Source of the DNA: Planctomycetota bacterium
GTDB taxonomy: Bacteria; Planctomycetota; Brocadiia; Brocadiales; Bathyanammoxibiaceae
Assembly (NCBI GenBank): GCA_030598065.1
Contig: JAUVQR010000034.1
Coordinates: 1-10,026, forward strand
Length of the DNA stretch: 10,026 nucleotides
Reading direction: 5' to 3'
Shown here: positions 1 through 6,547 of the stretch, one piece after another
Numbering within the stretch: position 1 is the first letter of the stretch
How the letters are laid out: every line of letters begins with the position of its first letter
Made by a program: the position numbers and the translations under genes
The notes under the pieces: generated by a model
The model's input: the letters and a program-made list of their open reading frames with translations, nothing else
What the model was told of the DNA's origin: nothing
Database searches by the model: none

Positions 1-524
1 AGCGGTATCTTCCCGGTGCTGACCGACTCCGTTCGCGCTATTTCCTTTCCACCAAGCCGCCCCGACACCTGCAGCTTAAAGCCGCCCGCGCCCGCATTGA
101 TGCTTATGTCCATAGCCTTCCTCAACGTCCTGCGGAAGGCGGCGCGTCTCTCCAGCTGTTCGGCCACCGACTCGGCGACGAGCTGCGCATCCAGTTCGGG
201 TTTATTCACTTCCCGTATCTTTATCGTTATCTTGCGTCCCGTCAGGAGCTCCAGTTCGTCCGTCAGCTTATCTATGCCGCTGCCCTTACGGCCGATGAGC
301 AGGCCGGGACGGGCCGTATGAAGGGTAACCCGGGCCTCTTCCCTGGTCCTTTCAATCTGCACGACCGGTATGGCGGCAAACCGGTAGTTCTTCTTTATAT
401 GTTTACGTATGTTATGGTCTTCAACCAGCAGGGAGCCAAACTCCTTCTTGCCCGCATACCAGCTCGAACGCCAGTCCTCTGTTATGGCTATTCTAAACCC
501 TCTCGGATGGACCTTTTGGCCCAT
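1..524 (-). CDS. rpsC: 30S ribosomal protein S3, partial (3' end beyond the left edge)
   Basis: S3 sits on the head of the 30S subunit at the mRNA entry tunnel and helps bind and unwind mRNA. I translated this frame by hand: it opens MGQKVHPRGFRIAITEDW and stays open for 174 complete codons to the window edge, so about the last quarter to third of the usual 210-240 residues is missing. The KH-domain stretch HTARPGLLIGRKGSGIDKL lies at about residues 69-87 and carries the GxxG loop (GRKG). The later RRAAFRR (about 126-132) and GGKEIARTES (about 158-167) blocks are typical of the family. The ATG at 524 follows an AGGAG ribosome binding site at 537-533 with 8 bases between, right after the rplV stop. 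It is the last visible member of the S10 operon, and rplP and rpmC would be expected beyond the edge. The HTARPG block resembles planctomycete S3 as I recall it. Confidence 0.97.
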   Translation of the reverse strand, partial: MGQKVHPRGFRIAITEDWRSSWYAGKKEFGSLLVEDHNIRKHIKKNYRFAAIPVVQIERTREEARVTLHTARPGLLIGRKGSGIDKLTDELELLTGRKITIKIREVNKPELDAQLVAESVAEQLERRAAFRRTLRKAMDISINAGAGGFKLQVSGRLGGKEIARTESVSTGKIP

Positions 525-539
525 TGTGCCGTCTCCTCT

Positions 540-881
540 CTATCGTTTTCCTTCGTCTGAAACAACGATTGTAATATGGCTGGTGCGCTTCAGCAGAGGC
601 GCCCACATACCCCTGGGCCTGGCCCAGTGCCACTTGCGGACGGGTCCGGCGTCAACCCTTATATCACTCACGTGGAGGGCATCCATGTCCCCCTCCATGT
701 TCTCTTCCGCATTAGCCATCGCAGACCTTAGAGTCTTGTCAATCATCCATGCGGCCCGCTTGGGGGTGACACGGAGTATCTCCAGCGCGTCGTTGACCGG
801 TTTGCCCTTTATAAGCGCCGTTACCAGCCGGGCCTTCTGCGGAGATATCTGTACATATCTACATATGGCCTTCGCCCGCAT
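540..881 (-). CDS. rplV: 50S ribosomal protein L22
   Basis: L22 binds 23S rRNA, and its long beta-hairpin lines the peptide exit tunnel at the constriction opposite L4. The 113-residue product starts MRAKAICRYVQISPQKARLV and ends with the conserved KRTSHITIVVSDE block, close to the usual 110 residues. The hairpin (about residues 78-100) has the normal length but unusual content, VRKWHWARPRGMWAP, where many bacteria have a basic PRAKGRA-like tip (see findings). A GTG at 884 is directly upstream in frame. I chose the ATG at 881 because the GGGAG site at 892-888 then lies 6 bases away, against 3 for the GTG. It is 18 bases after rpsS and 15 before rpsC. Confidence 0.97.
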   Translation of the reverse strand: MRAKAICRYVQISPQKARLVTALIKGKPVNDALEILRVTPKRAAWMIDKTLRSAMANAEENMEGDMDALHVSDIRVDAGPVRKWHWARPRGMWAPLLKRTSHITIVVSDEGKR

Positions 882-887
882 CACCGT

Positions 888-892
888 CTCCC
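888..892 (-). promoter_or_regulatory. Ribosome binding site deciding the rplV start
   Basis: GGGAG lies 6 bases before the ATG at 881 but only 3 bases before the in-frame GTG at 884. The spacing favours the ATG, giving a 113-residue L22. Confidence 0.7.
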
Positions 893-899
893 GTGCACA

Positions 900-1181
900 T
901 TATCTCTTAAACTCCTTCTTCCTGACCCCGCTGTGGCCCCTGAACATGCGCGTGGGCGAAAACTCGCCCAGCCTGTGCCCGACCATGTCTTCCGAGACAA
1001 ACACCTTGTTGAATATCTTGCCATTGTGCACCATGAAGGTGTGGCCTACAAATTCGGGGATAATGGTACAGGCCCTGGCCCACGTCTTTATGGGCTCCTT
1101 TGCGCCAGCACCCTTCTGCATGTTTACCTTCTTGAAAAGCTTTTCGTCTACGTACGGTCCCTTTTTTACCGAGCGACTCAT
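900..1181 (-). CDS. rpsS: 30S ribosomal protein S19
   Basis: S19 is on the 30S head, pairs with S13 and contacts the A-site tRNA region and the 50S subunit through intersubunit bridges. The product is 93 residues, the standard length. It opens MSRSVKKGPYVDEKL and carries the signature GHRLGEFSPTRMFRGH at residues 69-83, where the usual pattern is GHKLGEFAPTRTFRGH; the Thr-to-Met change is mild. The ATG at 1181 follows the rplB stop by 14 bases. A GAGG overlapping that stop, about 12 bases upstream, is the only visible Shine-Dalgarno candidate, so translation may be coupled to rplB. It lies between rplB and rplV as in nearly all S10 operons. Confidence 0.98.
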   Translation of the reverse strand: MSRSVKKGPYVDEKLFKKVNMQKGAGAKEPIKTWARACTIIPEFVGHTFMVHNGKIFNKVFVSEDMVGHRLGEFSPTRMFRGHSGVRKKEFKR

Positions 1182-1195
1182 GTGTTAGCAGTGCC

Positions 1196-2017
1196 TCACT
1201 TTTGCCTCTTGCGTACTATAAACTTGCTGCTCAGGGCCCTCTTGTTTCTGGTCTTGCCGCCCTTCGATAACACTCCGGTCGGACCGCAGGGCGGCCTTCC
1301 GCCGTGCGACCTCCCCTCGCCTCCGCCCATGGGATGAGCCACGGGGTTCATGGCAACGCCTCGCACACGAGGCCTTATGCCCATGTGCCGTTTCCTGCCG
1401 GCCTTGCCAAAGACCACGTTATCGTGGTCCGTATTCCCTATCTGCCCTATCGTAGCCCTACAGTTCACGTGTATCTTGCGAATCTCACCCGACGGCAACG
1501 CCACGTGGGCGTACGCGCCTTCTCTGGCTACAAGCCGGACCAGACTCCCGGCAGCCCTTGATAGCTGTCCTCCGCGCCCTATACTGAGCTCAACGTTGTG
1601 TATGTCCATACCCAACGGGATGCTCTTTAGCGGCATGGCGTTTCCCATCTTCGGCTCCACCTTTTCTCCCGAGACAAGGATCTCTCCCACCTTCAGCCCG
1701 TTCGGAGCCAGGATGTATCTCTTCTCTCCGTCTTTATAGTGGAGAAGCGCTATCCTTGCAGACCTGTTGGGGTCATACTCGATGGACGCCACCTTCGCAG
1801 GGACGTCAAACTTGTCCCTCTTGAAGTCTATTTTTCTGTACTGCCTCTTTGCTCTCCCGCCTATATGCCGGGCTGTCATCTTGCCCCGGCTGTTCCTGCC
1901 CCCCGTCTTCGATAAAGGCTCCAGAAGGGATTTTTCCGGCTTAGTGGAGGTTATCTCGGAAAAATCCAAAACGCTGCCATGGCGTCTGCCCGGGGACGTA
2001 GGTTTGTACTTTCTCAT
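1196..2017 (-). CDS. rplB: 50S ribosomal protein L2
   Basis: L2 is needed for subunit association and peptidyl transferase activity and contacts 23S rRNA near the active site. The product is 273 residues, the usual size. N-terminal blocks PTSPGRRH (6-13), GGRNSRGKMTARHIGG (39-54) and YDPNRSARIAL (81-91) are conserved. The C-terminal signature reads NPVAHPMGGGEGRSHGG (224-240). His228 matches the functionally important E. coli His229 (mature numbering) and is kept, but the second His of the common HPHGGGEG is Met and the preceding Asp is Ala. The later GPTG replaces the common PWG. The tail KFIVRKRQK is typical. The ATG at 2017 is 9 bases after the rplW stop; the Shine-Dalgarno is weak, suggesting coupling. 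Confidence 0.98.
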   Translation of the reverse strand: MRKYKPTSPGRRHGSVLDFSEITSTKPEKSLLEPLSKTGGRNSRGKMTARHIGGRAKRQYRKIDFKRDKFDVPAKVASIEYDPNRSARIALLHYKDGEKRYILAPNGLKVGEILVSGEKVEPKMGNAMPLKSIPLGMDIHNVELSIGRGGQLSRAAGSLVRLVAREGAYAHVALPSGEIRKIHVNCRATIGQIGNTDHDNVVFGKAGRKRHMGIRPRVRGVAMNPVAHPMGGGEGRSHGGRPPCGPTGVLSKGGKTRNKRALSSKFIVRKRQK

Positions 2018-2026
2018 ATTCTGTCT

Positions 2027-2308
2027 CTAACTCCCTAAGTCTATCGTGTTCCCCTCTTCGAGGGTCACCACGGCCTTCTTCCAGAGTTGAACCTTCGTAT
2101 AACCATACTTGGTCTTCTTCGACTTGGTACGGTTGATACTGGTCCTTACCCCATCCACCTTTACTTTAAAGAGCTTCTCCACCGCCTGCTTTACCTGAAT
2201 CTTGTTGGCCTTCTTGTCCACCTCGAAATGATAGGCGTTGTGCTTATCTCTATCGGCCACACTTTTTTCGGTCTGCAGGGGCCTCTTTATTATTTTGTAT
2301 ATGTCCAA
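2027..2308 (-). CDS. rplW: 50S ribosomal protein L23
   Basis: L23 surrounds the exit of the peptide tunnel and docks trigger factor and the signal recognition particle. The product is 93 residues, normal for bacteria. It opens with the family pattern DIYKIIKRPLQTEKS, and the later KVKVDGVRTSIN and KKTKYGYTK blocks match the core fold. The start is a TTG at 2308: the frame upstream runs into a stop at 2338-2336 with no ATG or GTG between, and a start further downstream would remove the conserved N-terminus. It begins 8 bases after the rplD stop. An AGGA about 11 bases upstream overlaps the end of rplD, a weak site. Confidence 0.96.
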   Translation of the reverse strand: MDIYKIIKRPLQTEKSVADRDKHNAYHFEVDKKANKIQVKQAVEKLFKVKVDGVRTSINRTKSKKTKYGYTKVQLWKKAVVTLEEGNTIDLGS

Positions 2309-2316
2309 CGTGTTAC

Positions 2317-2928
2317 TTATCCTATATTCCCAAGCTCAGCGCGGGTTATAAGCAGCCTGTTGTGCCGCAACACCTCATACGCGTTCAACTGGGTGGCCTT
2401 CATCACCTTAAGGCCCGGTATATTCCTGGCGGATTTCCATATCATATGATCACCGTCATCAGCCACTACCAGGCAACTGCCCTCTATACCGAGTGTCTTC
2501 AGCAAACTGACCATCTTCTTTGTGCTGGGCTTACTGAAGGCCAGCTCGTCCAACACCTTTACTTCTCCGTCCTGCAACTTGCCCAGCAGGGCGGAACGAA
2601 GCGCCTGTTTCTTGGCTTTCTTGGGCATCTGATACGAATAATCACGTGGCTTAGGGCCAAAGACGACGCCACCCTTGCGAAACAGAGGAGAACGCAGCGA
2701 ACCCGCTCGCGCCCGGCCCGTATGCTTCTGGGCCCACGGCTTCTTGCCGGTGCCGCTTACCTCCGCCCTGGTCTTGGTAGAGGCGGTGCCTAACCTCCTG
2801 TTCGCCTCGTACATTATCACGACGTCTTTGAGGAGTACCTTGCGCACCTCGCCGCCGAACCTCGACTCTTCCAACTCGAGCTTCTCCACCTCCTTGCCCT
2901 TAGAGTCAAATACCGCCAACTCTATCAC
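2317..2928 (-). CDS. rplD: 50S ribosomal protein L4
   Basis: L4 is an early assembly protein of the 50S subunit; its extended loop reaches the exit-tunnel constriction. In gamma-proteobacteria it also represses its own operon. The product is 203 residues, within the usual range. The loop region KKPWAQKHTGRARAGS (62-77) and GGVVFGPKPRDYSY (86-99) identify it. The tunnel-tip motif is QKHTGRAR rather than the more common QKGTGRAR. The start is GTG at 2928, and its GTGA overlaps the rplC TGA by 4 bases, a standard sign of coupled translation. GAGGG, 7 bases upstream inside the rplC end, is the likely Shine-Dalgarno. Confidence 0.97.
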   Translation of the reverse strand: MIELAVFDSKGKEVEKLELEESRFGGEVRKVLLKDVVIMYEANRRLGTASTKTRAEVSGTGKKPWAQKHTGRARAGSLRSPLFRKGGVVFGPKPRDYSYQMPKKAKKQALRSALLGKLQDGEVKVLDELAFSKPSTKKMVSLLKTLGIEGSCLVVADDGDHMIWKSARNIPGLKVMKATQLNAYEVLRHNRLLITRAELGNIG

Positions 2929-3566
2929 GACCCTGCCCTCGCCTTAACGCACCTTCGTATAATAACGTACCCGCCATCGGCTCCCGGTACGGCTCCCCTG
3001 ACCAGAAGCAGGTTCTTTTCCTTGTCAATCTCCACTATCTCCAGGTTCTGGATGGTTATCCTGTCATGGCCCATACGTCCCGGCATCTTCTTGCCCTTCC
3101 ACACCCTGCCGGGATAGGCGCTGCAACCGATGGACCCTATTGTCCTGGGTTTTTGATGGCCGTGGGTCGCGGGCGCGCCGCTGAAACCCCACCGCTTCAT
3201 CGGGCCCTGGAAGCCTTTGCCCTTGCTGACGCCTATCACGTCAATCTTTTTTGTCCCTTCAAACATGTCGACCTTCAAGGCCTGACCGGCCTCAAGGGCG
3301 GGCTCGCCATCGTAACCTACCTCGCGGATAAACCTCTTCGGTGTAGTTCCCGCCTTACTCGTGTGTCCGATGTGCGCCTTCGTCGCCTTCTTTTCCTTCA
3401 TGTCGTCAAAGCCCAATTGAAGGGCGCGGTAGCCGTCCCGCTCAGGGGTCTTTATCTGTAGAATGCTGCACGGCCCGGCCTCAATCACAGTCACCGGGAC
3501 CCTGGTCCCATCCTCGCGAAACACCTGGGTTTTTCCCAATTTTTTTCCAAGCAAAGCATCAACCAT
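2925..3566 (-). CDS. rplC: 50S ribosomal protein L3
   Basis: L3 is one of the first proteins in 50S assembly, and its central extension reaches the peptidyl transferase centre. The 213-residue product opens with LLGKKLGKTQVF, where a Met often starts the family core. The central extension is intact: KGFQGPMKRWGFSG (117-130), ATHGHQKPR, then GSIGCSAYPGRVWKGKKM (144-161). The Gln that PrmB methylates in E. coli (GSIGQNQ region) is not present. The C-terminal NLLLVRGAVPGADGG is typical. The ATG at 3566 is 27 bases after rpsJ, with an AGGGA-type site about 6-8 bases upstream. Its stop overlaps the rplD start. Confidence 0.98.
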   Translation of the reverse strand: MVDALLGKKLGKTQVFREDGTRVPVTVIEAGPCSILQIKTPERDGYRALQLGFDDMKEKKATKAHIGHTSKAGTTPKRFIREVGYDGEPALEAGQALKVDMFEGTKKIDVIGVSKGKGFQGPMKRWGFSGAPATHGHQKPRTIGSIGCSAYPGRVWKGKKMPGRMGHDRITIQNLEIVEIDKEKNLLLVRGAVPGADGGYVIIRRCVKARAGS

Positions 3567-3593
3567 TACGGATCCCTACCCTAAATTAAGTGT

Positions 3594-3905
3594 CTACACC
3601 TTTATTCTTATCTCAATACCGGCCGGCATGTTAAGCCTGTTCAACGCGTCCACCGTCTTGGCCGTCGGTTCCACTATATCTATAAGCCGTTTGTGCGTCC
3701 TTATCTCGAACTGTTCCCTGGACTTCTTATCCACATGTGGAGACCTGAGCACGGTGTACCTTTCAATGCGTGTCGGCAGCGGTATCGGCCCGGAGACCTT
3801 GGCGCCGGTTATCTTCGCCGTCTCCACTATATCGGCGGCGGATTGGTCCAAGACCTTTTGGTCGTACGCCTCCATACGTATGCGGATTTTTTGGTCAATT
3901 ACCAT
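3594..3905 (-). CDS. rpsJ: 30S ribosomal protein S10 (NusE)
   Basis: S10 is a 30S head protein and, as NusE, also joins NusB and NusG in transcription antitermination and transcription-translation coupling. The product is 103 residues, the standard length. Signature blocks are QKIRIRMEAYD (5-15), GPIPLPTR (39-46), SPHVDKKSREQFEIRTHKR (54-72) and IDIVEPTAKTVDAL. The ATG at 3905 is chosen because the family starts just before QKIRIR. The Shine-Dalgarno is poor: the best AGAGG is 15 bases upstream, and the closer AAGAAG is weak. It is the first gene of the S10 set and has its own apparent promoter. Nine of its 13 Ile codons are ATA and six of ten Arg codons are AGG or AGA. Confidence 0.98.
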   Translation of the reverse strand: MVIDQKIRIRMEAYDQKVLDQSAADIVETAKITGAKVSGPIPLPTRIERYTVLRSPHVDKKSREQFEIRTHKRLIDIVEPTAKTVDALNRLNMPAGIEIRIKV

Positions 3906-3945
3906 ATCTTCTTGACACTACCTCTTTCCAACGTGAAAAGATGCT

Positions 3946-3973
3946 ATGATACTCTCTTTTTTTCTTATGTCAA
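3946..3973 (-). promoter_or_regulatory. Predicted sigma70 promoter for the S10 operon
   Basis: On the minus strand a perfect -35 hexamer TTGACA (3973-3968) is followed after 16 bases by TATCAT (3951-3946), 5 of 6 matches to TATAAT. The spacer is A-rich. The -35 begins four bases after the fusA stop codon. Expected transcript start is about 3938-3942, leaving a leader of only about 33-37 bases before the rpsJ ATG. Its position in the largest gap of the window, just ahead of the S10 genes, supports a real role. This is read from sequence only. Confidence 0.72.
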
Positions 3974-3976
3974 CAT

Positions 3977-6058
3977 CTAAGCAATACTTGCGCAAACTTC
4001 CTTGGGAGCGGCCTTATACTGAAACGGTTCCATCACAAAGCTCCCGCGGCCGCTGGTGCAAGACCTGAGCACGGTTGTGTAACCAAACATCTCAGCCAAC
4101 GGCACCAGGCCCTTAATAAGCCTAACACCGCTCCTGACGTCCAGCTCCTGTATCTCCGCCCTGCGTCCGTTAAGGTCGCCCAAAACGTCACCCAGGTAGA
4201 TTTCGGGCACCGACACCTCTACTTTCATTATAGGTTCCAGCAGCACCGCACCGGCCTGCTCAAGACACTGCTTGAAGGCGCGGGAGGCCGCGGTATAAAA
4301 GGCGAGGTCCGAGGAGTCTACGGGATGGTGAGAGCCGTCCAACAAAGTGGCTTTCACGTTAATCAGGGGATAACCACCGGAGACGCCTCCTATCGCGGAA
4401 TCCTTGATGGCGGACTCGACGGCCCTTATGTACGGCTTGGGTATGCTGCCGCCCTTTATCTTGTCCTCGAATATCACCGGATGCGCGTCCTTGCACGGCT
4501 CAAACAATATTACCACATGACCGTACTGGCCGTGTCCGCCCGTCTGCTGCACGAACTTCTCCTCTATCTCCACGGAGCGCGCTATGGTCTCTTTGTAAGC
4601 CACCCTCGGCGTGCCTATGTTTGCGTCTACCTTGAACTCGCTGAGCATCCGGTTCTTTAGGACCTCGAGGTGCAGTTCTCCCATACCGGACATAATAAGC
4701 TGCCCTGTCTCGGAATTCATTTGAGCAAGGAACGTGGGGTCTTCTTTCTTGAGCCTGTTCAGGGCGTAGACAAGTTTCTCCTTTTCGGCCTGTGTCTTTG
4801 GCTCAATGGCCATTGATATGACCGTCTCTGGAAACTGCATAGGCTCGAGGAGTATCTCGTCCTCCCGGTCGCACAGGGTATCGCCCGTCACCGTATCCTT
4901 CAGGCCGATTACCGCCACGATGTCTCCTGTAACGGCCTCCTCCCTCAACTCACGTTCGTTGGCGTGCATCTCGTAAATCCGGCTGACCAGTTCCGTCTTG
5001 CCCTTTCTGGGGTTATGCACCCTCTGGCCCGAACGCAGTCTGCCGGAGTAAATACGCAAATAGGTCATATCCCCGTGCTTATCCGCGTATATCTTAAAAG
5101 CAAGCGCGGCAAGCGGTTCGTCCACCGACGGCTTTCTGGTAAACGTGCCTTCTTTTTTGGAATGGGTTCCGGTTACAGGGGGAACATCAAGGGGAGAGGG
5201 AAGGTAACTACAGACGGCGTCAAGAAGTGCCTGCACGCCCTTATTCCTGAAGGCGGTACCACAGAGCACCGGAGTGAATTTCGAGGTTACGGTACCCTCA
5301 CGGATGGCGTTCTTTATGTCAGCCTCCGTTATGGGCTCCTCCCTCAGGTATTTTTCCATAAACCACTCTACCTCTTCCGCAAGACCCTCTATCATTTCTT
5401 CCCTCATCTTGCCGGCCTCGGGCAGGTACTCTTCGGGGACGTCGACTATCTCATAGTTCTTCATCTGGTCTTTTTTCGAGTCAGCGTCTTTATAGAGCCA
5501 CGCCTTCATCTCTACAAGGTCGATGCAGCCCTTGAAATCCTGCTCCTTGCCTATCGGCATCTGTATCGGTATCGTGTTGGCTCCCAGCTTATCTTTTATG
5601 TCCGCCACCGTGCGTAAGAAATCAGCACCAACCCTGTCGAGCTTGTTTACGAAGCATAGTCTGGGCACCCCGTATTTGTCCGCCTGCCGCCACACGGTCT
5701 CCGACTGGGCCTGTACGCCTGCGACGCCGCAGAATACGCATATGGCACCGTCCAGCACCCTGAGCGACCTCTCCACCTCTGTCGTAAAGTCGACGTGGCC
5801 GGGCGTGTCTATAACGTTTATCTGGTTGTCTCCCCAGGAACAGGAGGTGGCTGCCGCTGTAATGGTTATGCCCCGCTTTTGCTCCTCCTCCATCCAATCC
5901 ATGGTGGCGGTACCCTCGTCCACATCGCCTATTTTATAGGCCCGGCCCGTGTAAAAGATTATCCTCTCGGTGAGGGTAGTCTTACCCGCGTCTATGTGGG
6001 CGGCTATGCCGATATTACGTACTTTACCAATGTCGCTTACGTCCGCTTTCTTCGTCAT
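3977..6058 (-). CDS. fusA: Translation elongation factor G (EF-G)
   Basis: EF-G is the GTPase that drives translocation of tRNA and mRNA and, with RRF, splits post-termination ribosomes. From the ATG at 6058 it is 693 residues, normal length. The GTPase motifs are complete: P-loop AHIDAGKT (20-27), RGITI (62-66), DTPGH (84-88), NKLD (138-141) and GTA (267-269). Domain III has SGMGELHLEV (457-466), domain IV has GGHGQYG (507-513), and the decoding-site loop is SHHPVDSSDLAF (576-587). An in-frame TTG at 6061 precedes the ATG but is only 2 bases from the AGGGAG site, against 5 for the ATG. It follows rpsG by 9 bases. No tuf gene follows; rpsJ comes next after 71 bases. NKLDR instead of NKMDR fits planctomycete EF-G as I recall it. 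Confidence 0.98.
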   Translation of the reverse strand: MTKKADVSDIGKVRNIGIAAHIDAGKTTLTERIIFYTGRAYKIGDVDEGTATMDWMEEEQKRGITITAAATSCSWGDNQINVIDTPGHVDFTTEVERSLRVLDGAICVFCGVAGVQAQSETVWRQADKYGVPRLCFVNKLDRVGADFLRTVADIKDKLGANTIPIQMPIGKEQDFKGCIDLVEMKAWLYKDADSKKDQMKNYEIVDVPEEYLPEAGKMREEMIEGLAEEVEWFMEKYLREEPITEADIKNAIREGTVTSKFTPVLCGTAFRNKGVQALLDAVCSYLPSPLDVPPVTGTHSKKEGTFTRKPSVDEPLAALAFKIYADKHGDMTYLRIYSGRLRSGQRVHNPRKGKTELVSRIYEMHANERELREEAVTGDIVAVIGLKDTVTGDTLCDREDEILLEPMQFPETVISMAIEPKTQAEKEKLVYALNRLKKEDPTFLAQMNSETGQLIMSGMGELHLEVLKNRMLSEFKVDANIGTPRVAYKETIARSVEIEEKFVQQTGGHGQYGHVVILFEPCKDAHPVIFEDKIKGGSIPKPYIRAVESAIKDSAIGGVSGGYPLINVKATLLDGSHHPVDSSDLAFYTAASRAFKQCLEQAGAVLLEPIMKVEVSVPEIYLGDVLGDLNGRRAEIQELDVRSGVRLIKGLVPLAEMFGYTTVLRSCTSGRGSFVMEPFQYKAAPKEVCASIA

Positions 6059-6063
6059 CAATA

Positions 6064-6069
6064 CTCCCT
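6064..6069 (-). promoter_or_regulatory. Ribosome binding site deciding the fusA start
   Basis: AGGGAG overlaps the rpsG TAG stop. It is 5 bases before the ATG at 6058 and 2 bases before the TTG at 6061, so the ATG is the better start and EF-G is 693 rather than 694 residues. Confidence 0.72.
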
Positions 6070-6541
6070 ACCACGTGAAGTGCGCAAAGGCCTTGTTGGC
6101 CTCCGCCATCTTATGCGTGTTCTCTCTCTTTGTGTATGCTGCGCCTTGTTTTCTGTGTCCATCCAACAACTCCTCGGCCAGCCTCCTGTACATGGCGCGG
6201 CCCTTCTTGGCCCTTGCGGCCGCAAGAATCCATCTTATGGCCAGAGACACCTGTCTCTTTCTTGCCACCTCTATGGGCACCTGGTACGTAGCTCCGCCTA
6301 TGCGTCTGGAACGGACCTCAACCAGGGGCCGCACGTTATGTATGGCCGCTTCGAGTACCTCGACGGGCTCCTTGTCGGTAACCTTTTCGCTTATATACGC
6401 CATGGCAGCGTAGAATATCCTGTCTGCCGTACTCTTTTTCCCCTTACGCATCAGGCAGTTTATGAACTTCGATACCAGTTTGCTGTCGTACTTCACGTCA
6501 GGCCTTAGATAGACCTCCGTGCTCTTGTATTCAAGCCCCAT
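6068..6541 (-). CDS. rpsG: 30S ribosomal protein S7
   Basis: S7 organises assembly of the 30S head and lies near the E-site and mRNA exit. In E. coli it represses its own operon. The product is 157 residues, against the usual 156 or so. Signatures are LRPDVKYDSKLVSKFINCLM (12-31), GKKSTADRI (34-42), ENVRP-like HNVRPLVEVRSRRIGGATYQVP (68-89) and the tail MAEANKAFAHFTW. The ATG at 6541 follows an AGGGAGG site (6554-6548) at 6 bases that overlaps the rpsL stop; this is one of the best ribosome binding sites in the window. The N-terminal stretch resembles planctomycete S7. The gap to rpsL is 11 bases, far shorter than the E. coli intercistronic region that S7 binds. Confidence 0.98.
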   Translation of the reverse strand: MGLEYKSTEVYLRPDVKYDSKLVSKFINCLMRKGKKSTADRIFYAAMAYISEKVTDKEPVEVLEAAIHNVRPLVEVRSRRIGGATYQVPIEVARKRQVSLAIRWILAAARAKKGRAMYRRLAEELLDGHRKQGAAYTKRENTHKMAEANKAFAHFTW

Positions 6542-6547
6542 AAAGAG

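Noticed and set aside
409..1188. Long open frame on the plus strand (259 codons).
   Set aside because: It lies antisense across rpsC, rplV and rpsS, all of which have clear family matches. Its product is low-complexity and resembles no family. It is a by-product of codon bias.
3951..3967. T-rich run on the plus strand (CTCTCTTTTTTTCTT) as a possible terminator.
   Set aside because: There is no GC-rich hairpin before it. On the coding (minus) strand it is an A-rich spacer between the two promoter hexamers.
4964..5617. Long open frame on the plus strand (217 codons).
   Set aside because: It is wholly antisense to fusA, whose GTPase and domain motifs continue through this stretch. No ribosome binding site or recognisable domain supports it.
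5795..6508. Open frame on the plus strand (237 codons) spanning fusA and rpsG.
   Set aside because: It covers the end of one conserved gene and most of another on the opposite strand, including the P-loop of EF-G. The product shows no recognisable domain.
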